Source: Flavipsychrobacter sp. (GTDB lineage: Bacteria > Bacteroidota > Bacteroidia > Chitinophagales > Chitinophagaceae). From it: a DNA stretch of 13,244 nt. Under the pieces are notes generated by a model. The model saw only the letters and a program-made list of their open reading frames with translations. It was not told where the DNA came from and did not search any database. This document shows positions 5,922 through 13,244 of the stretch, one piece after another; the stretch's first letter is position 1; each line of letters starts with the position of its first letter. The translations under genes were made by a program, and so were the position numbers. Where the stretch lies: NCBI GenBank assembly GCA_021156265.1, contig JAJNBR010000055.1, forward strand, positions 1 to 13,244, in the 5' to 3' direction.

Positions 5922-7121
5922 ATGTTGGATACTATTGAATCTGCACTGGAGGATCTGAGGAACGGGAAGCTGTTGATAGTTGTAGATGACGAAGACAGGG
6001 AAAATGAGGGCGATTTCATAACCGCCGCAAGAAATGTAACTCCTGAGATCATCAATTTTATGTCGAAGCATGGCCGCGGTCTTATCTGCGCGCCAATAAC
6101 GGAGCAGCGCTGCGAAGAGCTTAGGCTGAACCTGATGGTTGAGAATAATACCGTACTACACCAAACGCCATTTACCGTTTCGGTCGACCTTATCGGTCAT
6201 GGCTGCACCACAGGTATATCTGCACACGATCGTGCTAAAACCGTACAGGCGCTGATAGATCCAAACACTAAACCTGAAGATCTCGGCCGTCCGGGTCACA
6301 TTTTTCCGTTGCGTGCTAGAAGCGAAGGTGTGCTGCGTCGTGCAGGACATACCGAAGCTACCGTCGACTTTGCGAGGTTGGCCGGCTTTGAGCCTGCCGG
6401 TGTGCTGGTAGAGATCATGAACGATGACGGAACTATGGCCCGCCTTCCACAGCTGAAAGAAATCGCTAAGAAATTTGACCTGAAGATAGTTTCCATCAAA
6501 GATCTGATAGAATACCGCCTGCGTACCGAAAGCCTGGTAGAGGAAGAGGTGCGTGTACACATGCCAACCAAACATGGCGATTTTGAGCTTATCGCTTTTC
6601 GTCAAACTAATACCGGAGAACAACACCTGGCATTGAAGAAAGGTGAATGGGATAAAGATGATCCGGTTTTGGTACGGGTGCACAGCTCTTGTTTCACGGG
6701 TGATATTCTTCACTCCCTTCGTTGCGATTGCGGTGAACAATTGCAAGCCGCAATGGAAATGGTAGAGCGCGAAGGAAAAGGTGTTGTGTTGTATATGAAC
6801 CAGGAAGGTAGAGGTATCGGTCTTCTGAACAAACTGAAAGCTTACAAGCTGCAGGAAGAAGGCAAAGATACGGTGGAGGCCAACCTTGCCCTGGGCTTTA
6901 AAAACGACCAGCGTGACTATGGCGTAGGTGCGCAAATATTAAGGCATCTCGGCGTTTCGAAGATCCGCCTGCTGACGAACAACCCGCGTAAACGTGCCGG
7001 CTTGCATGGTTATGGCCTGGAGATAGTTGAGAATGTTGCGATAGAGATAGCGCCTAATCCACACAATGAATTTTACCTGCAAACAAAACGCGATAAGCTC
7101 GGCCACGAGATATTGAAATAA
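5922..7121 (+). CDS. ribBA: Bifunctional DHBP synthase / GTP cyclohydrolase II
   Basis: This 399-residue fusion catalyses both entry steps of riboflavin synthesis. The N-terminal half (about 1-200) converts ribulose 5-phosphate to 3,4-dihydroxy-2-butanone 4-phosphate plus formate: VDDEDRENEGD (21-31, with the Arg26-Glu27 and Asp31 active-site residues), HGRGLICAP (50-58), TTGISAHDRA (96-105), GRPGHIFPLRA (122-132), AGHTEA (141-146) and VLVEIMNDDGTMAR (161-174). The C-terminal half (about 205-399) opens the GTP imidazole ring: zinc ligands Cys257, Cys268 and Cys270, QEGRGIGL (294-301), Tyr308, and the Asp329/Arg331 pair, followed by RLLTNNPRK (349-357). All key residues are present, so both activities should be intact. 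Length and order match standard cytoplasmic RibBA. It has its own promoter, and the GT gene 28 bases downstream is probably cotranscribed. It is a housekeeping gene with no obvious functional link to the sugar genes around it. Confidence 0.96.
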   Translation: MLDTIESALEDLRNGKLLIVVDDEDRENEGDFITAARNVTPEIINFMSKHGRGLICAPITEQRCEELRLNLMVENNTVLHQTPFTVSVDLIGHGCTTGISAHDRAKTVQALIDPNTKPEDLGRPGHIFPLRARSEGVLRRAGHTEATVDFARLAGFEPAGVLVEIMNDDGTMARLPQLKEIAKKFDLKIVSIKDLIEYRLRTESLVEEEVRVHMPTKHGDFELIAFRQTNTGEQHLALKKGEWDKDDPVLVRVHSSCFTGDILHSLRCDCGEQLQAAMEMVEREGKGVVLYMNQEGRGIGLLNKLKAYKLQEEGKDTVEANLALGFKNDQRDYGVGAQILRHLGVSKIRLLTNNPRKRAGLHGYGLEIVENVAIEIAPNPHNEFYLQTKRDKLGHEILK

Positions 7122-7149
7122 GCATCGGCCTGTATAAAGCTCCTGCGCA

Positions 7150-8334
7150 TTGAAGATACTTTTCTTAGCTAACCGCATTCCTTACCCTCCCTACCGCGGG
7201 GATAAGCTGAAGATATTCAACCTGGCTAAAAGGTTAAGTAAAAGCCATGAGCTGCACCTGCTCACGTTTGCACAAACCAAAGAAGAGTTTGGGTATAAGC
7301 CGGAACTGGAAAAGATATTCAAGGAAGTTAATCTTGTATACTTACCTAAATGGAAGTCGGCGCTCAGCTGCCTGACGGCAGCCTGGGATACGAAACCGTT
7401 ACAGGTATTGTACTTTCAGTCGGGTGAGATGAAGGCGCAGCTAAATGAAATTTTATCTAGAGACAAGTTCGACGCTATACATGTGCAGCACCTGCGCATG
7501 TCGCCATACCTGAAGGACAGAAAAGACCTGCCACGCATTCTCGATCTACCCGATGCATTCTCGCTTTATTGGGAAAGACGCAAAAAAATGCAGCGCAACC
7601 TGCCGCGACGCATATTTGAAAATATAGAGCAACGCAGGGTGTTGAAGTATGAAGCGGTAACAAAGGATTACAACCTGTCGCTGGTTTGTTCTAACGAAGA
7701 CCTCGATTATCTGAAAGAGGTTCATAGGATGGATAATATCAAGCTGCTGCCAAACGGTGTGGATCTCGATCTGTTTAAAGCAGGCGGCCACGACTATGGC
7801 CATAACCATACGCTGCTCTTCACCGGCAATATGGACTACGCCCCCAACGTGGATGCGGTCGTTTATTTCACAGAAGAAATATTGCCCCTTGTCCGTACGC
7901 GCTTTCCGGATACAAAATTTATCATCGCAGGCCAGCGGCCTGTTGCCAAAGTGCAGGCTTTAGCCAGTGAATATGTACAGGTTACAGGTTTTGTAAAAGA
8001 CCTGGCGAAGGTTTATAATGAGGCCAGTGTGGTAGTTGCGCCCCTGCGCTTTGGCGCCGGCACGCAAAATAAGGTGCTGGAGGCGATGGCTATGGGTGTA
8101 CCTGTTGTATGCTCGCATATCGGTTTTAAAGGACTTGGCATACAAAGCGGTGAAGGCGCCGTTATGCAAACGGAACCCGGTCGGTTTGCCGAAACGATAG
8201 TTGAACTCTTATCATCGGCTGATATGCGACGCGATGTAGGGGCCAGGGGTGTGGAAATAATACACAGCCGTTTCGGCTGGGACGTCATAGCGAGCGTGCT
8301 CGAAGGATACCTGCGGGAAGTAAGCAGGAGCTAA
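7150..8334 (+). CDS. Glycosyltransferase, GT4 family, TIGR03087-like
   Basis: The 394-residue protein matches the overall plan of sugar transferases associated with PEP-CTERM/EpsH1 exosortase systems: ILFLANRIPYPPYRGDKLK (3-21), HVQHLRMSPYL (111-121), LDLPDAFSLYWERR (131-144), FTGNMDYAPNVDAVVYF (224-240), FIIAGQRP (257-264) and the donor loop APLRFGAGTQNKVLEAMAMG (297-316). It should be a retaining GT-B enzyme in the cytoplasm; donor and acceptor are unknown. It starts at TTG 7150: an in-frame stop lies at 7135-7137, no ATG occurs in frame until residue 94, and the TTG places the conserved N-terminal strand correctly. No Shine-Dalgarno is visible. It follows ribBA by 28 bases and is probably translated from that transcript. 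Its TAA (8332-8334) directly abuts the stop of the converging tamB gene. Confidence 0.87.
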   Translation: MKILFLANRIPYPPYRGDKLKIFNLAKRLSKSHELHLLTFAQTKEEFGYKPELEKIFKEVNLVYLPKWKSALSCLTAAWDTKPLQVLYFQSGEMKAQLNEILSRDKFDAIHVQHLRMSPYLKDRKDLPRILDLPDAFSLYWERRKKMQRNLPRRIFENIEQRRVLKYEAVTKDYNLSLVCSNEDLDYLKEVHRMDNIKLLPNGVDLDLFKAGGHDYGHNHTLLFTGNMDYAPNVDAVVYFTEEILPLVRTRFPDTKFIIAGQRPVAKVQALASEYVQVTGFVKDLAKVYNEASVVVAPLRFGAGTQNKVLEAMAMGVPVVCSHIGFKGLGIQSGEGAVMQTEPGRFAETIVELLSSADMRRDVGARGVEIIHSRFGWDVIASVLEGYLREVSRS

Positions 8335-11300
8335 TTACCAAGTACCGCCTGTTGGGCGACTGTTGTTGTTATTATTAGTAGAAGAATCGCGGCGCATTTG
8401 TTCTTCCAGTTTTCTCGCAGCATACTTTTCTCCTCTCACAAACTCTTCCAGTGTATTGAATGATTTGCGCCATGACAGGCCGAGACCCACGCGTTTGAGA
8501 CTCTGGTTGCCCAAGGCGTCAAAGCCCTCCTTACGGAAGAAGTAACCACGGGTATTGCCGCCTTCCCTGAGTTGGTAGCTTACGCGAACGTCACCTGCAA
8601 GGTTCAACACTCTGCTGTTGTTGGTGTTGTTGGTTTGTTTACCCCAGTCGTAAGAGCCGCCGTATTCAACACTTACCCTATCGTCGAAGAGTTTATAGTC
8701 GAAACCAAAGCTTACAGTGCTTCGGGTAGTAGTAGGGTCTGTGGTGCCCGTAGCATCGGTTGTAGCATAAGACCCATATTTCACAGCAAGGGATAAATTG
8801 TCATTGCCGGTCAGCCTGTTAACAAGGTTCGTAAGTTGCGACGACGCGGTGCCTGACAGTACCTCGCTCACATTGCTGATAGCGCCTGCCGTAGCACCGC
8901 CGCCCAGGGCATTGTCCTGCGGGTAAAAACTACCAATGAGCAATAGCGTCGCCACGTGGTTGAAAAGGGCTGTTTCAACCTGGTTCACCCTGCGCAACTC
9001 TTCATAAGCAATAGTACCGGGCCGTTGTTCCGGTATACCCAGCTTAAAGCTTAGCGTGGGGTTTTCAAGCGACCCTTTCATGTACAGCAGCACGTCTACA
9101 TCCTGCGTTGTTTTCGCTTCTTTTGCTTCGTTATTATTAGCGTTCACGATCGTCTGCTGATCTCTGTTCAGCATGTCATAAGGTTTTGCCCTTACTGTAT
9201 ACACACCCTCCACGTTCATGGAGGTCTGTGCTATCAGGCCATTGAAATTAATGCGGCTCCCGGGGTTCAGATCGAACTTGCGCTTGAAGAACAGTTGTCG
9301 TAGCGTAAACAGGTAGTTGCCCTTTTCGATATCATACTGCCCGTACATCTTTATGTCATTGTCCGACGGAATAGACATATTGATATTACCGGTGCCGGTC
9401 GCAGTAATGGCATCGCCTGTAGACGGATCGAGTACCAGCGTGATCTCAGCCAGCGTGTTCAGGCGCGCATCTATTTCAATATTGAGTTTGTTCTTCGGCT
9501 TCTTAACCACTATTGCCTGTTTAGTAGTGTCGTACGACTTGAATGTAACATAGCTATAGCTTGCCTGTTCGGACGTAGTACCAATGGGTATATAGAGCTG
9601 CGACTTATCTGCTGGCATAGCGCGCTGAATCCTGATCCTGATATCGTCTATCGGTCCCGTGATGGACAAGTTCTGGAAGCCCGCTATCAGGTTGCCATAG
9701 AAGGCTTCATTCTCATAGTCTTTCAGGTTCAGCACCTGGAATTTGGACGAACCCATATTCATGGCCAGCCTCAGGTTCTTGAACCTGTTGTGTGTGATCT
9801 TACCATTGAAGATGGCCCTGTTCTTATAGGCATCAAACAATGTAAAGTCGCCGAAGTTGATCTCGTTGTTATTGATCTTGATGGTGGCCGTATGGATATC
9901 GTATTCAGTGCCCAGGAAGTCGATACGCACATGCGCATTGTCCATTCTCGCCGTACCCTCCACATCGGGTTCGCTGGCAGTTCCTTTTACAGCCACGCTG
10001 CCATTCAGTGTGCCGCCAAGCTTGCTCACATATCCTTGTACAAAAGGCGCTATCCATTCTATCGGCGCGTTGTTGATCACGATGTTGCCATCCAGCTTGC
10101 GATTGCTGGTGCTATCAAATACGGTACGTCCGCCTGCAGTAATAGAGGCGTTGCCCCGATACACTCCGCTCGAAGGATCGAGTATCAGCAAATGTTTGCC
10201 GGCGTCATAACTACCAATTGCATTCACATTGCCTATGGTGTCTTCGCCCAGTTTTACTTCAGTAGCTTTCAGGTTGGCGCTCACCAGCAGGTCGTTGAAT
10301 ACATTACTCAGCGTGATCGTACCATTCATGCGTCCGGTGGGCTCGTATACAGACAGGCCGGCAATGCTACCAAGATGCGCCAGGTCGAGGTTGGACGTTT
10401 GAATGACTAAAGGCTGGCCCGTGCCTGCTTCAGAATTTACCGTGATCTCCTGTTTGTCCGAACTTAGACGAAGATTGCGGATGAACAGATAGTCATTGCT
10501 TACTGCCGCCTGGCTACCGCCAGGTATTTCCCAGCGTGTTTTTGCCAGGTAGAACTCTGACGGTGCCAGGAATATATTCATCGTATCGCCTCTTGCATAC
10601 GCACGGCCATTGATGGTAGCAGTGCCGTATTCTGATGTTGACGATGAAGCGATGTTGAATGTGAGTGAGTCATTGCCAACTGTTGTGGTCAGACTGATGG
10701 CGCCGTGCAAGTCGCCAAACATGACATTGTCTGCATCTGCGTTTACTGCCAGTTGCCTGAAGTCGCCGAGGCTTGTAATGGTGGCATTTTGTATGCGGAT
10801 CTCGCCTATGCGCCCGTAAGGTATCATCGCATCAACGCTCAGTTGCTGCTTCGCAGTGTTAAGCGCGCCCAATATGGTTGCATCCCTGAAGCCACTTAGG
10901 TTCGGACTGACTACAGCCAGCAAACTGTCAATCTCTTTAGTCCGTATCTCAAATGTTAGATTCTGGTCGGCAGGTATTGTTTTCGGCGGGTGAATATAGT
11001 TGGGCAGGTAGTTGCCTATATAAGATTGTATGGAGGCAGGCAGAGAACTCAGTTGAAAATCACCTTTCACTACGGCTCTCAGTGCATTACTCTCGATAGT
11101 GATCGATTTTTTGCCGTTGTCTGTCGTTGAGTATGCGTGTATCGAATCGAGATCGAGACGGTGGCCATTGCGCAGCAGGTTGATGTTGTACAGCTTGGCA
11201 TAACCAAGGAAATTATCAATCGTGTTGCCCTGCCAGTCGAGATCAAAGTCGGCGCTCACTGTGAGAGTATCTTTGGTCAGCTTCAACGCCGTCAGGTCGC

Positions 11301-13134
11301 TTTTTAGCAGGTTGGCTTTGGCATTGATCGCCAGTTGATCTTTGCTGAAATCGAAAATACCATTGAAAGCCAAGGCCAGGTTCGGATCGTCCACCATCAG
11401 GTCGCCATTGAACCTGTTCTTTTCCAGCAGGCCATTAGCAGTAATATTTCTGTATGGATAACCCTTGTAGTCAAACCTGCTGATCACTGCATCCAGCGAT
11501 ATTTTCGCATCCTTGGGGTCAAACGCGTTGCCGTGTACATTGCCGCTGAAGGTAATGACGCCGAGGTCTGGCTGCCTGATCAAAGTACCCAGGTTGAAAT
11601 TGTCGGTCGACACTTTTCCTGCATACACCGCAGTCTGCTGCCTGAAGTCAGGGATCTTCATGGTAATGTCTGAACGTAGTGTGCCGAGATTGGTCACCAG
11701 CGATCCGTTGGCGGCAAAGTTTTCTATATAGCCTTTAAAATTGCCGGCGAAGTACGCATGTGTTACTTTCTCCAGCGCAAGATTGGGGTGATTTCTTAAT
11801 TCGGGCGCATACTTCATAATGGCCTGGCCACTGGTCAGTATCTCTCCGTTGGTGTATTCTATCCAGGTAGTGTAGATATCCGGCAGGCCTTTCATCCGCA
11901 CATCACCTTTGATGCTGAAGCCGCCATCGCTCACCTGCAGGTTGCGGGCATAGATATTATCAACGGTGCCTTTGGCATAGCCTGATATTTTGGCAAGGGT
12001 GGGGTATTTGCGTAGTACAGGAGCGAAGTAAGCCACATCCCTCGAGTCAACTACTGAATTGCGCATGTCCGCCTCCATTACTACTTTATGTATGTAGTCG
12101 TTGAAGTCGGGGAAGCGCTCATAGTACATGGCGTAAAAATGTTGCAGCCTGCTGTTATTGGTCTCGAGGTAGAGGTTCCTTGCTATAGACGCGATCGGTG
12201 ATACGCTTACGTCGGCGCTGGCTTTGCGTATCATGATACCGCTGTGGTCTTTGGCCGCAAGGTGCGCCATGCGTCCGCGTATGGTATCTTTCACAATGCT
12301 GACCTTCCTGGCGTCGATATTGATACCTGTGATGTGCATGTGGCTTTCGTCAAACTCATTGATGCGCGCCGGGCCGTCACCCACGTCGAATTTGAAGAAA
12401 CAATCCTCCAGCACCAGGCTCTTTGCGCTTACCAGCCAGTTGCCTTTATTGAAAGCAGTTGTATCCAGTACCCTGGGCTTGCGTGGTTTTGGCGGGCGAC
12501 CGCCTTCGTAATCGCGAAGCACAATGCCGCCTCTTTTCAGTTCTATAAGGTTGATATCAATGACGCGCTTCTTCAGGTCTATCTCGTCAGCGTTTACCCG
12601 CAGGCTGCCTACGTCAATATCCATATCGCTGCCTACCCAGGCATCATCCATGTGGAACCGTACGTTCTGCAGGTCGGCTTTCTCCAGGTCCAGCTCAAAC
12701 TCATTCTGTTTTTTGGTGCTGTCCTTTTTACCGGTGTCAAATGCGTCTTCAATAAACTTATAATTCCATTCGTCCGATTGCCGGGTGCGGTACAGGTGCA
12801 CATATGCATTGTGCAGACCTATGTAAGTAATAACAGGCTCGTCACTTCTCAGGAAGAACCAGTCCGTAATGCGTACACGGGCTTGCCCGGCATACAACAG
12901 TGTATCTCCGGCTTTATCCTCTATATACAGGCCCTCCAGCAGCAGGTGGTTGGCAAAGTCTATACGGATGTGCTTGACTGCCACCCTGGTATCCAGCTTT
13001 TTGGCCAGCGACACCACCACGCGCTGCATCAGGAAGTTCTGCACCGGTGTCAGGTTGACCAACACCAGCACCAGCACAACCAGACCAACAAGGGCGAGCG
13101 CAGTATAGCGTAGTATTCTAAGAAAACGATTCAG
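8335..13134 (-). CDS. tamB: TamB-family translocation/assembly module protein (DUF490)
   Basis: This envelope protein of about 1,599 residues has an N-terminal membrane anchor (NRFLRILRY then a Leu/Val/Ala stretch, ending VNLTPVQNFL), a long run of beta-rich repeats expected to form the hydrophobic groove of AsmA/TamB bridge proteins, and a C-terminal TamB domain. Landmarks of the last are LNIEIDARLN, IKMYGQYDIEKGNYLFTL (near 9310-9360) and RINFNGLIAQTSMNVEGVYTVRAKPYD (in part). TamB proteins span the periplasm and take part in phospholipid transport to the outer membrane and, with TamA, outer-membrane protein insertion. No tamA is in the window. The tail is Asn-rich (SSTNNNNNSRP). The usual start codons give only GTG at 13077, inside the membrane helix. 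The frame stays open to a TAA at 13147-13149, and CTG at 13134 restores basic residues plus the full helix, with GGAG six bases upstream. That start is inferred. Length is typical for Bacteroidota TamB. Confidence 0.88.
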   Translation of the reverse strand: MNRFLRILRYTALALVGLVVLVLVLVNLTPVQNFLMQRVVVSLAKKLDTRVAVKHIRIDFANHLLLEGLYIEDKAGDTLLYAGQARVRITDWFFLRSDEPVITYIGLHNAYVHLYRTRQSDEWNYKFIEDAFDTGKKDSTKKQNEFELDLEKADLQNVRFHMDDAWVGSDMDIDVGSLRVNADEIDLKKRVIDINLIELKRGGIVLRDYEGGRPPKPRKPRVLDTTAFNKGNWLVSAKSLVLEDCFFKFDVGDGPARINEFDESHMHITGINIDARKVSIVKDTIRGRMAHLAAKDHSGIMIRKASADVSVSPIASIARNLYLETNNSRLQHFYAMYYERFPDFNDYIHKVVMEADMRNSVVDSRDVAYFAPVLRKYPTLAKISGYAKGTVDNIYARNLQVSDGGFSIKGDVRMKGLPDIYTTWIEYTNGEILTSGQAIMKYAPELRNHPNLALEKVTHAYFAGNFKGYIENFAANGSLVTNLGTLRSDITMKIPDFRQQTAVYAGKVSTDNFNLGTLIRQPDLGVITFSGNVHGNAFDPKDAKISLDAVISRFDYKGYPYRNITANGLLEKNRFNGDLMVDDPNLALAFNGIFDFSKDQLAINAKANLLKSDLTALKLTKDTLTVSADFDLDWQGNTIDNFLGYAKLYNINLLRNGHRLDLDSIHAYSTTDNGKKSITIESNALRAVVKGDFQLSSLPASIQSYIGNYLPNYIHPPKTIPADQNLTFEIRTKEIDSLLAVVSPNLSGFRDATILGALNTAKQQLSVDAMIPYGRIGEIRIQNATITSLGDFRQLAVNADADNVMFGDLHGAISLTTTVGNDSLTFNIASSSTSEYGTATINGRAYARGDTMNIFLAPSEFYLAKTRWEIPGGSQAAVSNDYLFIRNLRLSSDKQEITVNSEAGTGQPLVIQTSNLDLAHLGSIAGLSVYEPTGRMNGTITLSNVFNDLLVSANLKATEVKLGEDTIGNVNAIGSYDAGKHLLILDPSSGVYRGNASITAGGRTVFDSTSNRKLDGNIVINNAPIEWIAPFVQGYVSKLGGTLNGSVAVKGTASEPDVEGTARMDNAHVRIDFLGTEYDIHTATIKINNNEINFGDFTLFDAYKNRAIFNGKITHNRFKNLRLAMNMGSSKFQVLNLKDYENEAFYGNLIAGFQNLSITGPIDDIRIRIQRAMPADKSQLYIPIGTTSEQASYSYVTFKSYDTTKQAIVVKKPKNKLNIEIDARLNTLAEITLVLDPSTGDAITATGTGNINMSIPSDNDIKMYGQYDIEKGNYLFTLRQLFFKRKFDLNPGSRINFNGLIAQTSMNVEGVYTVRAKPYDMLNRDQQTIVNANNNEAKEAKTTQDVDVLLYMKGSLENPTLSFKLGIPEQRPGTIAYEELRRVNQVETALFNHVATLLLIGSFYPQDNALGGGATAGAISNVSEVLSGTASSQLTNLVNRLTGNDNLSLAVKYGSYATTDATGTTDPTTTRSTVSFGFDYKLFDDRVSVEYGGSYDWGKQTNNTNNSRVLNLAGDVRVSYQLREGGNTRGYFFRKEGFDALGNQSLKRVGLGLSWRKSFNTLEEFVRGEKYAARKLEEQMRRDSSTNNNNNSRPTGGTW

Positions 13135-13140
13135 GGGAAG

Positions 13141-13146
13141 CTCCGT
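13141..13146 (-). promoter_or_regulatory. Shine-Dalgarno sequence deciding the tamB start
   Basis: On the minus strand ACGGAG lies 6 bases before the CTG at 13134, a good spacing for ribosome binding. It is 63 bases before the GTG at 13077, too far to serve that codon. Clear Shine-Dalgarno sequences are rare in this window. Confidence 0.45.
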
Positions 13147-13160
13147 TTAAAATTTAACCA

Positions 13161-13168
13161 CAAAAATA
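13161..13168 (-). promoter_or_regulatory. Bacteroidota-type -7 box for tamB
   Basis: The minus strand reads TATTTTTG, an exact TAnnTTTG match, 26 bases before the CTG at 13134. Transcription would begin around 13155-13158, leaving a leader of roughly 20-25 bases to the CTG. No clear -33 TTG is seen at the expected distance. Confidence 0.5.
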
Positions 13169-13208
13169 GCTCCATTCATCCATTTCTTATAGAAGATTTT
13201 GTTAATCA

Positions 13209-13244
13209 TTTGTACGTGTTTTCTTTCTAAAGGCTGTATCTTTC
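13209..13244 (+). promoter_or_regulatory. Possible divergent promoter for a gene beyond the right edge
   Basis: TTTG at 13209-13212 and TATCTTTC at 13237-13244 (one mismatch from TAnnTTTG) resemble a promoter pointing out of the window, with 24-base spacing as at ftsE. The downstream gene is not visible. Bacteroidota tamB genes are often divergent from tsaD, so tsaD is a guess from recollection only. Confidence 0.25.

Noticed and set aside
6156..6935. 259-residue minus-strand open frame opposite ribBA
   Set aside because: ribBA has all catalytic residues on the plus strand; the antisense frame has no recognisable motif.
3789..7121. Functional link between ribBA (releases formate) and the formyltransferase
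   Set aside because: Closeness is the only support; they are on opposite strands with separate promoters, and ribBA is a universal housekeeping gene.
9790..10410. 206-residue plus-strand open frame inside tamB
   Set aside because: No family motif or promoter; it mirrors the beta-rich tamB coding sequence.
12244..13113. 289-residue plus-strand open frame opposite the tamB 5' end
   Set aside because: It is antisense to a well-supported gene, has no recognisable domain, and runs over the tamB start region. It is a by-product of tamB codon use.

Overview
The window looks like a chromosomal segment from a member of Bacteroidota, probably near Chitinophagaceae. The signs are a PKD-type secreted protein with a type IX secretion (T9SS) sorting-domain remnant, several TAnnTTTG -7 promoter boxes, mostly absent Shine-Dalgarno sequences, a solitary ftsE, a Bacteroidota-style fused ribBA, and a very long TamB-family protein. 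No rRNA, tRNA, CRISPR array, insertion sequence or phage gene was seen.

Layout. (1) Bases 3-1113 hold the 3' end of a secreted PKD/T9SS protein whose sorting domain stops about 20-25 residues early, followed by a strong intrinsic terminator (1129-1165). (2) ftsE lies at 1240-1932 (+). (3) A three-gene minus-strand operon runs 4535->1929: a sugar-type N-formyltransferase, a GT4-like glycosyltransferase and a GT2 glycosyltransferase, with overlapping stop and start codons. (4) From a short divergent promoter region, another GT4-like gene runs 4589-5797 (+). (5) ribBA (5922-7121, +) is followed after 28 bases by a GT4 gene (7150-8334, +) with a TTG start. (6) A tamB-like gene fills 13134->8335 on the minus strand, with its stop codon touching that of the last GT gene. 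(7) The right edge (13169-13244) holds no gene but may carry a divergent promoter.

Four glycosyltransferases plus one formyltransferase suggest assembly of a cell-surface glycan (O-antigen, capsule or protein glycan) carrying an N-formylated amino sugar. No polymerase, flippase or sugar-nucleotide synthesis gene is visible, so this is at most part of such a pathway. ribBA, ftsE and tamB are housekeeping or envelope genes interleaved with the sugar genes. I found no convincing undescribed system. The points most worth checking are the truncated T9SS domain, the probable CTG start of tamB, the formyltransferase/GT operon, and two convergent gene pairs whose stop codons overlap or touch with no terminator between them.
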